A stretch of 64,000 nucleotides of DNA, from assembly GCA_040222235.1 (NCBI GenBank), contig JAVKDO010000006.1, forward strand, positions 5,341 through 69,340, given 5' to 3'. The notes under the pieces were generated by a model. It had not been told where the DNA came from and did no database searches. It worked only from the letters and a program-made list of their open reading frames with translations. The position numbers were made by a program, and so were the translations under genes. This document shows positions 33,834 through 41,624 of the stretch, one piece after another. The first letter of the stretch is position 1, and every line of letters begins with the position of its first letter. The stretch is from UBA6059 sp040222235 (GTDB lineage Bacteria > Bacteroidota > Bacteroidia > Cytophagales > Cyclobacteriaceae).

Positions 33834-34961
33834 TCACTTTTGAAGATCACTGAACTTATTGAGCATATACAGATTGTAGTCATCGGAATTGGCAAATACC
33901 ACATCCGTCCAGCCATCTCCATTGAGATCTGCAGCCTTCACATCATAGCTCTTATAGACATCATTGAGGACGTTAACTCGCTCAAATGACTTTCCTGATT
34001 TATTGATGAAGATGGCATTTTGAGTCTTATAGTTACCAACGACTACATCCATGAAGCCATCTTGATTAAAGTCTGCATTGGCTAAAGAGTAGGTGTCTTC
34101 ATCTGCATCTCCGAACCTGATAGTTTCCTCAAACCTCAAATCCTTACTTCCTAAGTAGACAATATTTTGTCCGTTGATATTAGCAGTGATGATATCGGGA
34201 AACTCATCATTGTTGATGTCTGCTACCTCAATGGACCTGGTCTCGTAGGTGCCCTGACCAAAAGTTAATACCTCTTCGAACTTTCGGTCACCTCGATTGA
34301 GTAGCAATGTATTGGCAAAACCATCTCTGTTAGCGAGCACAAGATCTGAGAGGCCGTCGCTGTTGATGTCGGCCACTTCTATATCGATCGTAGCATTCTT
34401 TGCGGTAGCAAGGGCTGAGCAATCGAAGCTGAGGTTACCGTCATTGTAGCATAGGATATTCTGCTCACCCCGATTGCAGATGAGCACGTCGGTGAATCCA
34501 TTACCATCAACATCTGCCAAGATGCCGTTGCGGGCCGAGGATACCCAGCCCAGGGTTGATGCGAAGGTGAATTGACCCTTGCCATCATTGAGATAGAGTC
34601 GATGCGGCGCAGTATCATTGATTTCGACAATATCGAGATCACCATCATTGTCCATATCCGCGAGCTCTGCGGCATAGCTCGTACTTTGAACGCTTCCTAG
34701 GACGCTGAAAGATGAGAATTTCCCCTTCTCATTGAAGAAGATTTGATTGGCTTCTGGCCAGTGGCGACCATTGGCGACTACAGCGTCAATGTCGCCATCT
34801 CCATCTACATCACCGGTACTAATAGAAGCTGTCCGCCACTTTTCTGTACCGAAGGTGAGTCGGGGCTCACCGCGTCCCATGTCATAGCGCATGACGAACG
34901 GTGCGTCTTGGGCGTAGAGTGCCGTGGTGCTGAGCAAAATGAAGAATGCAATGAGTTTCAT
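33834..34961 (-). CDS. secreted VCBS/FG-GAP repeat protein
   Basis: A 375-residue exported protein from ATG 34961 (MKLIAFFILLSTTALYAQ, signal peptide). It has about seven FG-GAP/VCBS blades with calcium-binding D-x-D-x-D-G-x-x-D loops: DVDGDGDIDAVVANG, DMDNDGDLDIVEIND, DVDGNGFTDVLICN, DINSDGLSDLVLANR, DINNDEFPDIITAN, DFNQDGFMDVVVGN and DLNGDGWTDVVFAN. These form an integrin-alpha-like seven-bladed propeller. A closely related but truncated copy lies at 35972-36700, just upstream in the same direction, with the toxin-antitoxin pair between them. Confidence 0.92.
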   Translation of the reverse strand: MKLIAFFILLSTTALYAQDAPFVMRYDMGRGEPRLTFGTEKWRTASISTGDVDGDGDIDAVVANGRHWPEANQIFFNEKGKFSSFSVLGSVQSTSYAAELADMDNDGDLDIVEINDTAPHRLYLNDGKGQFTFASTLGWVSSARNGILADVDGNGFTDVLICNRGEQNILCYNDGNLSFDCSALATAKNATIDIEVADINSDGLSDLVLANRDGFANTLLLNRGDRKFEEVLTFGQGTYETRSIEVADINNDEFPDIITANINGQNIVYLGSKDLRFEETIRFGDADEDTYSLANADFNQDGFMDVVVGNYKTQNAIFINKSGKSFERVNVLNDVYKSYDVKAADLNGDGWTDVVFANSDDYNLYMLNKFSDLQK

Positions 34962-35033
34962 TGTTGAAATATTGATATTACTATTAAACCTGATATCCAC
35001 TTTGGCAAATATTTTTCCGAACTATTCATATAA

Positions 35034-35453
35034 CTACTTGGGCCTGATCACTACCTCCCAATACTCACTAGGGGTCAAGATTACCGTTTTTTCGAAGGAA
35101 TCGAAATTGAAATCTCGGGTATTACCCGTAACGATATAATCTGCTTGAGATGATCTGGCTAATTCAAGAAGTCTATTGTCAGGTTCATCTGAGACAATAG
35201 ATAGTCTGAAAGTGGGCTCGAAAAATAGTGCCTCGGTTTTCAATCTGGCAAGAAGAAAAAGTGCGTTTTCTTGAAAGTCTTTATATCTGGCAAATTTAGT
35301 CCTCGAAAGCACCCCAATATACTCTTGAAGAAGCGGAGTTGATAAACAAATATGTGCTCCTTGATTAAGGCAATGTTCTAGAATACTGTGAGGTGCATTC
35401 TTTTGAATTAGGGCTGAAACCAGAACGTTGGTGTCAAGGATGAGTCTGTGCAT
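35034..35453 (-). CDS. PIN-domain toxin of a type II toxin-antitoxin pair
   Basis: A 139-residue PIN-domain nuclease, probably a VapC-like RNase. The acidic active site is complete: LILDTNVLVSAL (first Asp), a Glu in LLQEYIGVL, SDEPDNRLLELA and ADYIVTGNTRDF (last Asp). The pattern matches the 'putative toxin component, PIN family' group. Its start overlaps the antitoxin gene by 20 bp, typical for such operons. The pair lies inside a rearranged area between two VCBS copies. Confidence 0.9.
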   Translation of the reverse strand: MHRLILDTNVLVSALIQKNAPHSILEHCLNQGAHICLSTPLLQEYIGVLSRTKFARYKDFQENALFLLARLKTEALFFEPTFRLSIVSDEPDNRLLELARSSQADYIVTGNTRDFNFDSFEKTVILTPSEYWEVVIRPK

Positions 35454-35661
35454 CCCTATATCCTTTTACCTCAGCAAGGATTTCATCTTGTGTCATATTT
35501 GATAGACTATGTTTCTCTGCCAAATCCAGACTCTTTTGAAGTGTTTCCTGATTGACTTTCTTCTTTACTATATCGATTATTTCGTCTAGAGATAGCATAT
35601 CTTTTTGAATACCCAGTTTGCTATATTCCTCGTCCGATAATTGAATACTAAGAGTTTTCAT
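35434..35661 (-). CDS. antitoxin partner of the PIN toxin
   Basis: A 75-residue protein, first gene of the overlapping pair. The N-terminal KTLSIQLSDEEYSKLGI resembles a ribbon-helix-helix-type start. The C-terminal half is helical (LDLAEKHSLSNMTQDEILAEVKGYRDAQ), matching small antitoxins that wrap the PIN domain. Identity rests mainly on position and the 20-bp overlap. It probably autoregulates the pair from the short upstream region (35662-35722), which abuts the DinB remnant. Confidence 0.85.
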   Translation of the reverse strand: MKTLSIQLSDEEYSKLGIQKDMLSLDEIIDIVKKKVNQETLQKSLDLAEKHSLSNMTQDEILAEVKGYRDAQTHP

Positions 35662-35722
35662 TTCCTCAGTGTTTAATTATAAAGATAGACATAATCGATC
35701 AGGAAGATTTTTGATTATCAAC

Positions 35723-35970
35723 CTAATTAAAGTAAGCGTAAGCGGCGGCTTGAGACCTTTCATTCTGATATAAAGATTGGCTTTTGCTCTGTGGTTCGCC
35801 ATGTGGTCTTGTACAAAGAGCACTGGGATGTATCGCTTGAGCTTCTTACCTGCAAAAGCATCTATGGTCTCATTGGCCTGGTTATCTGTCATCGACTTGA
35901 TTCGTTCAGTCGCAAGCGCCATGCTCTCTTTGAGGTAATTTACCACCTCTGCCTTGCTCATTCCGCTTGT
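35723..35970 (-). pseudogene. 3' fragment of a DinB-family gene
   Basis: The C-terminal half of a DinB-like protein, MSKAEVVNYLKESMALATER...QDHMANHRAKANLYIRMKG, clearly homologous to the intact DinB gene at 39990-40523. It is joined directly to the truncated VCBS gene. One G is missing near 35745, so KPP is followed by a shifted frame instead of the AYAYFN end; restoring it recovers a TAG at 35723-35725. The N-terminal half with the first metal-binding His is absent. It is a dead fragment, probably left by recombination between a lost DinB copy and the VCBS gene. Confidence 0.85.
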
Positions 35971-35971
35971 A

Positions 35972-36700
35972 GTAGGTACCCTGACCAAAGGTGAGCACTT
36001 CCTCAAACTGGCGATCTCCTCGATTGAGCAATAGGGTGTTGGCAATGCCATCTCGATTAGCCAATACCAGATCTGGAAGATCATCACCGTTAATGTCAGC
36101 CACCTCTATGTCGATGGTGGCGTTTTTGGCGGTAGCAATACTTGAACAGGCGAAGCTGAGGTTGCCCTCGTTGTAGCAGACGATGTTTTGTTCTCCACGA
36201 TTGCAGATCAATACGTCGGTGAAGCCATTATTATCAAGGTCTGAGAGTATGCCATTTCTAGCAGAAGAAACCCAAGCCAATGTTGACTCGAACGCGAATT
36301 GGCCCTTGCCGTCATTGAGATATAGTCGGTGAGGTGCTGTGTCGTTGACCTCCACAATGTCCAGATCGCTATCATTGTCCATATCCGCGAGTTCGGCCGC
36401 ATAGCTGGTACTGTGAACTGAACCGACAATACTGAACGACGAGAACTTTTGGGAGAATTTGCCTTTGTCATTGAAAAAGACCTTGTTGGCTTCAGGCCAG
36501 TGCCGCCCGTTGGCTATTACTGCATCATTGTCTCCATCTCCATCCACATCACCTATGCTGATGGATGCGGTACGCAGCTGCTCAGTTCCGAAGGTGAGGC
36601 GTGGTTCACCTCGTCCCATATCATACCGCATGGCGAATGGCGCATCTTGAGCATAACTGTAACTCGCAATCAAACAAAATACAACAAGGATATATTTCAT
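35972..36700 (-). pseudogene. truncated VCBS/FG-GAP repeat gene
   Basis: A second copy of the secreted VCBS protein. It starts at ATG 36700 with a signal peptide (ILVVFCLIASYSYAQ) and matches 33834-34961 over its first 240 or so residues (DAPFAMRYDMGRGEPRLTFG, DVDGDGDNDAVIANG, VLTFGQGTY). Homology stops abruptly after GQGTY at about 35972; the frame then reads through DinB-derived DNA in the wrong phase and ends at 35906. The last two or three blades are gone. A short secreted product could still be made, but the propeller would be incomplete. Confidence 0.88.
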
Positions 36701-36843
36701 TTGTCTAAGTTAACTATTGATATCATCATGTGCTTCTATCGCTCTCCGTGCTAATGAAGGGAATCATCGAATTCATTTGATTTGTCCCAAGTTTTGTAAC
36801 AGCAGTATCTTTTGTGTATCCAAGATCAAAGTATTACATAGAT

Positions 36844-37710
36844 ATGAACCCATTATCTGAGAATTATTCGGAAGAGCATAATCAAAAATTGGTCAAGGCC
36901 TCTCTCAGCGGAGATAGGAAAGCGCTTGATGAGCTGGTAAGGATACACCAGCCCTTTATATACAATGTAGCATGGAAAATGGCATGGGAGCCTGACGATG
37001 CGCTGGATCTGACGCAAGAAGTGCTGATTAAGGTGATCACTAAACTATCTCAGTTCAACTTTGAGAGTCAGTTTCGCACATGGCTCTATAGAATTGTCGT
37101 CAACGAGTTTTTACAAACGAAAAGGAGAAAGACTGAAAATCAGTTTACAGATCTTGAGGATCATGGACGCAGACTTGATGCTGTGCCAGATCTTGATTTG
37201 ACAGCAGAAGAAGAGATAGAACTTGAAGAACTCTCCAGAGAGGGCAAATTTAGATGCCTATCTGGTATGCTGATGTGTTTGACAAGAGAACAAAGATTGA
37301 TTTACATTATTGGGGATACTTTTGGTATCGATCACAATGTGGGTGCTGAAATATTCAACTTATCTAAGGCCAACTTTAGGATAAAACTACACCGAGCTCG
37401 AAAAGATCTCTGCAACTTCATGCAGAATAAATGTGGGCTTGTTGATCCAGCTAACCCCTGTAGATGCTCTAAGAAATCCAAATATTTTCACCAAAGCGGG
37501 TTTCTTACCGAAGACAAACAAAAATTTAATGTTGGCTACAAGCAGAGGATCGCTGACTTTGTGAGTGAAAACCACCAGGCCTCAACTGATGCATTGGAGC
37601 AAAAGGTAAACGACCTTTTTAGAGATCATCCCACAAGAGACAATTTTGATTCGGATACGGTCATTGAAGAGATATTGAACGATGAACGACTAATGCAGTA
37701 CTTCCGATAA
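36844..37710 (+). CDS. ECF-like sigma factor with C-terminal cysteine-rich extension
   Basis: A 288-residue sigma-70 family protein from ATG 36844; the upstream GTG at 36814 adds ten residues of no clear value. Region 2 shows NVAWKMAWEPDDALDLTQEV and region 4 LTREQRLIYIIGDTFGIDHN followed by an unusually diverged helix-turn-helix. After region 4 comes a Cys motif, C197-x8-C206-x-C208 (KCGLVDPANPCRCSKK), and about 80 further residues forming helices. Several Bacteroidota sigma factors share this cysteine motif, probably a zinc or redox site. No anti-sigma gene is adjacent. A strong terminator separates it from the SRPBCC/AhpD-like genes downstream. Confidence 0.9.
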   Translation: MNPLSENYSEEHNQKLVKASLSGDRKALDELVRIHQPFIYNVAWKMAWEPDDALDLTQEVLIKVITKLSQFNFESQFRTWLYRIVVNEFLQTKRRKTENQFTDLEDHGRRLDAVPDLDLTAEEEIELEELSREGKFRCLSGMLMCLTREQRLIYIIGDTFGIDHNVGAEIFNLSKANFRIKLHRARKDLCNFMQNKCGLVDPANPCRCSKKSKYFHQSGFLTEDKQKFNVGYKQRIADFVSENHQASTDALEQKVNDLFRDHPTRDNFDSDTVIEEILNDERLMQYFR

Positions 37711-37734
37711 ACATAACTACCAAAACCGATTACT

Positions 37735-37767
37735 AATCGCACGACTGAAATCGTGCGATTTTTTTTG
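37735..37767 (+). terminator. intrinsic terminator after the sigma factor gene
   Basis: AATCGCACGA and TCGTGCGATT form a perfect 10-bp stem with a 6-nt loop followed by T8. It begins 24 bp after the stop codon. Confidence 0.92.
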
Positions 37768-37827
37768 TGCGCAATTGTAACACCGGTATACTGGCTGCAT
37801 CCAAATGACTGTAACAAAGCAAGAATT

Positions 37828-38331
37828 ATGGATATAAGGCAAGAAATCATTGTGAACAGGCCGGCGGCCGAAGTATGGGAGGTACTGGGCAATCAGTTCT
37901 CCGATGCTTACAAATGGGCGCGTGGGCTGGATCATTCTAAGGGTCATGGAACACCATCATTTGATGATGCACCCTGTGGTAATCGAACCTGTCAAGTGCC
38001 TGGTTTTGGTCAAATAGAAGAAGTCATTAGGAAGTTTGAGTCGGAAAATCATGTGCTCTCATACGAAGTAACAAAAGGCTTTCCGGGCTTCATCTCGTCC
38101 GCGGTGAACACATGGACGCTAGTTCCTCAAGGTCTAAGCACAAAGGTCATGATGCATATGCAAATGCAAACTACTGGCATCAAAGGTGCCCTGATGGGTC
38201 CTATGATGAAAATGAATCTCAATAAGCTCATCACAGGGGTCGTGAAGGACTTTAAAACCTATGTGGAAACTGGCAAACCAAGTGCTCAAAAAGCCAAGGA
38301 AATAGCCAAGGCCCTTAAAAAAGCCGCATAA
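37828..38331 (+). CDS. SRPBCC-family (START-like) ligand-binding protein
   Basis: A 167-residue protein from ATG 37828 (MDIRQEIIVNRPAAEVWEVL); the longer frame upstream runs through the terminator. The START/SRPBCC fold is visible: an N-terminal strand, an AEVWEVLGNQFSDAYKWARG helix, central strands GQIEEVIRKF and HVLSYEV, a Trp strand VNTWTLVPQG, and a long C-terminal amphipathic helix rich in Lys and Ala. Such proteins bind hydrophobic small molecules or act as cyclases/dehydratases. It is the first gene of a run with an AhpD-like protein and a second, exported SRPBCC protein. Confidence 0.86.
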   Translation: MDIRQEIIVNRPAAEVWEVLGNQFSDAYKWARGLDHSKGHGTPSFDDAPCGNRTCQVPGFGQIEEVIRKFESENHVLSYEVTKGFPGFISSAVNTWTLVPQGLSTKVMMHMQMQTTGIKGALMGPMMKMNLNKLITGVVKDFKTYVETGKPSAQKAKEIAKALKKAA

Positions 38332-38365
38332 AATCATTTACTACATCTAAAACCTTACAACCGAG

Positions 38366-38956
38366 ATGAAAACTACGATAAGAGGATTTAAAATGGACGA
38401 GTTGGCAACAGAACTGCCTGAGGTTCAGGAGGTGTTTGACTGGTATAAGGAGAACTTCCAGTTTGTACCGAATTTGACGAAGGTACTTAGCGCATCTCCT
38501 GCGGCACTACGGTCTTATTGGCTGACCCAGCTTCAACTGTCGGAGTATGGGACGCTAACACCTGAGGAGCATAACATAATTCAGATGGCCATTGCGGTAG
38601 AGAATAGATGCAAGTATTGCACATCAGGCCATCAAATGGCAGGTGTTGCCTTTTTTGGGTCTGAGGAGGCAGATCTTGAGGCAATAAGAAATGAAGCCAA
38701 CCTCTCAACAGAGAAGTTTGATGCACTGCGAGCATTTACCCTTGAAGTCTATCGGAATAAAGGGCGAGTCGCAGATCAGGTATTGGAAGACTTCTTTGCT
38801 GTAGGTTATAATAAAGCTCAAGCAGTCGAGGTAATTACCAATATTGGTGTGAAAGTGATGTCCAATCTGACAAATCAACTAGCTATGACAGAGGTGGATG
38901 AAGCCTTCCGACCACTCGCGGAAGGATTGTTTGAATCAGACAAAATAGGAAACTAA
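38366..38956 (+). CDS. carboxymuconolactone decarboxylase/AhpD-like protein
   Basis: A 196-residue helical protein of the CMD/AhpD family. The redox motif C82-x2-C85-x3-H89 (RCKYCTSGHQMAG) is intact, so peroxidase-associated disulfide reductase activity is likely rather than decarboxylation. The flanking TPEEHNIIQMAIAVEN and VLEDFFAVGYNKAQAVEVI segments match the family. It lies 34 bp after one SRPBCC gene and 34 bp before another, suggesting an operon. An oxidative-stress role is the simplest reading. Confidence 0.92.
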   Translation: MKTTIRGFKMDELATELPEVQEVFDWYKENFQFVPNLTKVLSASPAALRSYWLTQLQLSEYGTLTPEEHNIIQMAIAVENRCKYCTSGHQMAGVAFFGSEEADLEAIRNEANLSTEKFDALRAFTLEVYRNKGRVADQVLEDFFAVGYNKAQAVEVITNIGVKVMSNLTNQLAMTEVDEAFRPLAEGLFESDKIGN

Positions 38957-38990
38957 TAATCAAGAAAGAATCAATTAAACTAAGAACAAC

Positions 38991-39506
38991 ATGAAAGCGA
39001 TAGTATCAATATTCACGGTAGTGCTATGCCTAGGTATCATAGCACCGAAATCATCATATGCTCAGAATGCAGATGCAAAGAAGACTTACACCCAGGTAGC
39101 AGAGGCTTCAGCCGATGACGTCTGGACGGTAATTCGCAAAATGGACGAGGTAGATAAGTATTCGTCGGGTATAGCACGGCTCGAGTGGAAAGGCGACATG
39201 GGTGTAGGTGGATCAAGAGTGTGCTATGCACCTGATGGCAAAGGATATTTCAAAGAGAATATCGTGGAGTACGATGACAATGCACGGTCTTTTAGCTATG
39301 CAGTAGTAGAAGGTGTGCCATTTAAGGGGATGGTTAACTCATGGAAAGTGGTTGACCTTGGATACAACAAGTCAATGATTGTATGGACGAGCAACTATGA
39401 GGAGTTTGTTGAAAACCCTCAGATGACCAAGGAGCAGTTTATGGGCTTTATCGATATGTCACTAAAGGAGTTCGTAGGAAACGTGTTGGCTGAGGCTACT
39501 ATGTAG
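38991..39506 (+). CDS. exported SRPBCC-family protein
   Basis: A 171-residue protein with a signal peptide (VFTVVLCLG...SSYAQ, about 25 residues) and a START-like domain: YTQVAEASADDVWTVIRKMD, SSGIARLEWKGDMGVGGSR, SFSYAVVEGVPFKGMVNSWK and a C-terminal helix MSLKEFVGNVLAEA. It is a periplasmic counterpart of the cytoplasmic SRPBCC protein two genes upstream. Position suggests a shared transcript with the AhpD-like gene. Ligand unknown. Confidence 0.86.
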   Translation: MKAIVSIFTVVLCLGIIAPKSSYAQNADAKKTYTQVAEASADDVWTVIRKMDEVDKYSSGIARLEWKGDMGVGGSRVCYAPDGKGYFKENIVEYDDNARSFSYAVVEGVPFKGMVNSWKVVDLGYNKSMIVWTSNYEEFVENPQMTKEQFMGFIDMSLKEFVGNVLAEATM

Positions 39507-39537
39507 CCAATTTAAGAAGGGTATAAGCCAGCATGGA

Positions 39538-39565
39538 ATGGCAGCAGAGACTACTCTGCTGCCAT
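39538..39565. terminator. perfect hairpin after the SRPBCC operon
   Basis: ATGGCAGCAGA and TCTGCTGCCAT form a perfect 11-bp stem around a short loop, 30 bp beyond the exported SRPBCC gene. There is no T tract, so it is either a weak or factor-dependent terminator, or an mRNA-stabilising or regulatory hairpin before the gene at 39598. Confidence 0.55.
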
Positions 39566-39597
39566 GATTCGTGAAAGTATCACCTAGCCTATAAAGA

Positions 39598-39978
39598 ATG
39601 ATGACTTCAGAACTGGTTCCTTGTTTTGTGACCACACCTGTTTATCAAGAGGTGTCAGTTTGGGTCGAGGACATCTTAATCGCTAGAACTAACAGGGCCG
39701 AGATGATCGTGATAAACACATACACAGCTAAAATCAAGATGGAATTGGCAATACCTGAAAAGGATATCGTTTCACGCTATTTTGTTTACAATAGACTTAC
39801 CCGCTGGGATGAAGTTATTGGCCATGTGTCAGATCTTCATCTTCATATACACAACCCCTACACGATATCCATCAACGCGGTGGCTCTTCGCATATTAGCA
39901 AAAGATGGTTCACTACATCAAAAAGTGATTTTCTCGCCTAATAAAGTGAGTTTCAAGCTTGACCCTTTAAGCGCTTAG
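39598..39978 (+). CDS. hypothetical protein
   Basis: A 126-residue protein, not recognised. Starts at an ATGATG pair. The sequence is strand-rich with no signal peptide. The segments VEDILIARTNRAEMIVINT and LHLHIHNPYTISINAVALRI recall small beta-domains. It converges with the DinB gene, 11 bp between stops. I consider it probably real because of its length and codon pattern, but cannot assign a role. Confidence 0.5.
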   Translation: MMTSELVPCFVTTPVYQEVSVWVEDILIARTNRAEMIVINTYTAKIKMELAIPEKDIVSRYFVYNRLTRWDEVIGHVSDLHLHIHNPYTISINAVALRILAKDGSLHQKVIFSPNKVSFKLDPLSA

Positions 39979-39989
39979 CTGTGCATGGC

Positions 39990-40523
39990 TCAATTGAAAT
40001 AAGCGTAAGCCGGTGGTTTAATACCTTTTAACCGAATATATAGATTTGCTTTAGCTCTGTGGTTGGTCAGGTGATCCTGAATGAACAGCACAGTGACATA
40101 GCGTTTGAGTTTCCTGCCACCAAAGGCATCTATGGTTTCATTCGCTTGTTCGTCTGTCATTGACGTTATTCGCGCAGTAGCCAGTTCCATTTTCTCCTTG
40201 AGATAAGCCACCACCTCAGCCTTGGTCATCTCTGAAGTATCCGGATCTTTATACTCACCCCAATCACCATCTACAAATCCCTTGGACAGATAGTCGCAGG
40301 TGAAACCAATGTGACCAATTTGATCACCAAATGTCTTGGTAGTATCAGCGGGTTGATATCCATAGTATTCCTCGGGCATTGCTTCAGCTACATCAACAGC
40401 ATTCTTCATGGATACAGTCCATACATGAAGGAAGTCTTTACCAAACTGTGATTTTGGCTCATCTTGAGCATTGGTAGTTAGTGCTAGGGCAGATAGAAAT
40501 AGTGCTGCGAAAAAAGTCTTCAT
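39990..40523 (-). CDS. exported DinB-family protein
   Basis: A 177-residue four-helix-bundle protein of the DinB/YfiT superfamily with a signal peptide (ending TTNAQ). The metal triad is His71 (DQIGHIGFTCDYL) and His151/His155 (IQDHLTNHRAK). Such proteins often act as metal-dependent thiol transferases, though the substrate is unknown. A fragment of a close paralogue is fused to a VCBS pseudogene at 35723-35970. Confidence 0.92.
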   Translation of the reverse strand: MKTFFAALFLSALALTTNAQDEPKSQFGKDFLHVWTVSMKNAVDVAEAMPEEYYGYQPADTTKTFGDQIGHIGFTCDYLSKGFVDGDWGEYKDPDTSEMTKAEVVAYLKEKMELATARITSMTDEQANETIDAFGGRKLKRYVTVLFIQDHLTNHRAKANLYIRLKGIKPPAYAYFN

Positions 40524-40653
40524 TGATTTTGGGATTAATTCTTATCAGAAAAATTGAGGCAATGAAGATAATGATTTGATCGAGCCTCTGGAAGTACATT
40601 CTTGAGAATACCGCAAACTGTAGGGTAGAGGATGTGAGAAGTAAGTACTAAGC

Positions 40654-41577
40654 TCAGTTGCGGTAGTTGTCGATAACGCTCGCCTTGACCCAGTAGATAT
40701 TCCTGTCACTAGTAAAGAAGAGATACTTGCCATCTGCACTAACGAAAGGACACAGCTGATGCAGCTCGTCATTGATAGGTGAACCCATGTTTTTGGGTAC
40801 TGTCCATCCATTTTCAAAATCTGAGAAACTGATATAAAGATCACCTTGACCAAGTCCCTCTTTCCAACTTGCCGCAAAGATCATGTAGGACTCATCGGGC
40901 GCAATAAATACATCCAACTCATACCATTTGGTATTGATCGGTGCTGGTAGCCGCTGTGGTTGTTGGTATACGCCATCCTTCTGCTTCGATCTATAGATGT
41001 CATAGTCGAACGGTCGATCTTCAGCGCTATTGATGTTGGAGCCAAAGTAAAGTGTACCCTCTTTGGTGAAGGAGATATAGAAGTCTTTCTTATCAGAATT
41101 GATAATCGAACCAGCGTTAACAGGTGTGCCCCAGCCCGTATCTGTTCGATCCATATACCAGATGTCGGGATCTTTAGCTGGTCCGGCCTGGTCGAGCGAC
41201 GAGGTAGAGATAAAGTAGAGCTTATCTTCATTTGGAGAGAGCATAGGATCATTGAAGCCATAAATCTCATGTACCAGGAGCGGCCGAGGAGCTGTCCATG
41301 TGCCGGCTTCCAGTGTTGTGAAATGTATCTCGGGTTTACCATCGATATCAATGCCGAAGTAGAATTCATCCCCGGCCGCTGACATGGTACAGCCGAACTC
41401 ATATCGATCGTCTTTAGAAATGACTCCAGGAGCAAAGACTTTGGGAATGGTATCAGGGGGCGTTTGAGCTAAATAATTCTGTACACTTCGTGCTTTATTG
41501 CTGGAGGACTGTCCGTGAGTATCCAAAGAAAAGAATACGCATGGTATAAGAATAAGGGCTGGTAGATAGAGTTTCAT
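40654..41577 (-). CDS. exported PD40 beta-propeller protein
   Basis: A 307-residue secreted protein from ATG 41577 (MKLYLPALILIPCVFFSLD); an ATG 15 bp upstream (41592) lies inside a palindromic operator candidate and is less likely. PD40 blades are evident: CTMSAAGDEFYFGID, PMLSPNEDKLYFIST, ISFTKEGTLYFGSN, VFIAPDESYMIFAAS and CPFVSADGKYLFFTSDRN. The last is typical of Bacteroidota PD40 proteins. It has no OmpA domain. The operator candidate at 41587-41607 occupies the space just upstream of the start and is matched by one upstream of the next gene, so the two genes may share a regulator. Confidence 0.88.
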   Translation of the reverse strand: MKLYLPALILIPCVFFSLDTHGQSSSNKARSVQNYLAQTPPDTIPKVFAPGVISKDDRYEFGCTMSAAGDEFYFGIDIDGKPEIHFTTLEAGTWTAPRPLLVHEIYGFNDPMLSPNEDKLYFISTSSLDQAGPAKDPDIWYMDRTDTGWGTPVNAGSIINSDKKDFYISFTKEGTLYFGSNINSAEDRPFDYDIYRSKQKDGVYQQPQRLPAPINTKWYELDVFIAPDESYMIFAASWKEGLGQGDLYISFSDFENGWTVPKNMGSPINDELHQLCPFVSADGKYLFFTSDRNIYWVKASVIDNYRN

Positions 41578-41586
41578 CCTACAATT

Positions 41587-41607
41587 ATACATAAGATTCT
41601 TATGTAT
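41587..41607. promoter_or_regulatory. palindromic operator candidate, copy 1
   Basis: ATACATAA-N5-TTATGTAT with N5 = GATTC, extended by TT...AA to 25 bp of near-perfect symmetry. It sits 10 bp upstream of the ATG of the PD40 gene. The half-sites and 5-bp spacing are identical to copy 2 at 42923-42943. The binding protein is unknown. Confidence 0.7.
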
Positions 41608-41624
41608 AATAAAACCTATCTATT

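Noticed and set aside
40881..41435. 184-codon minus-strand frame inside the PD40 gene
   Set aside because: It is a shifted frame of the PD40 coding sequence with Ser/Arg-rich nonsense composition.
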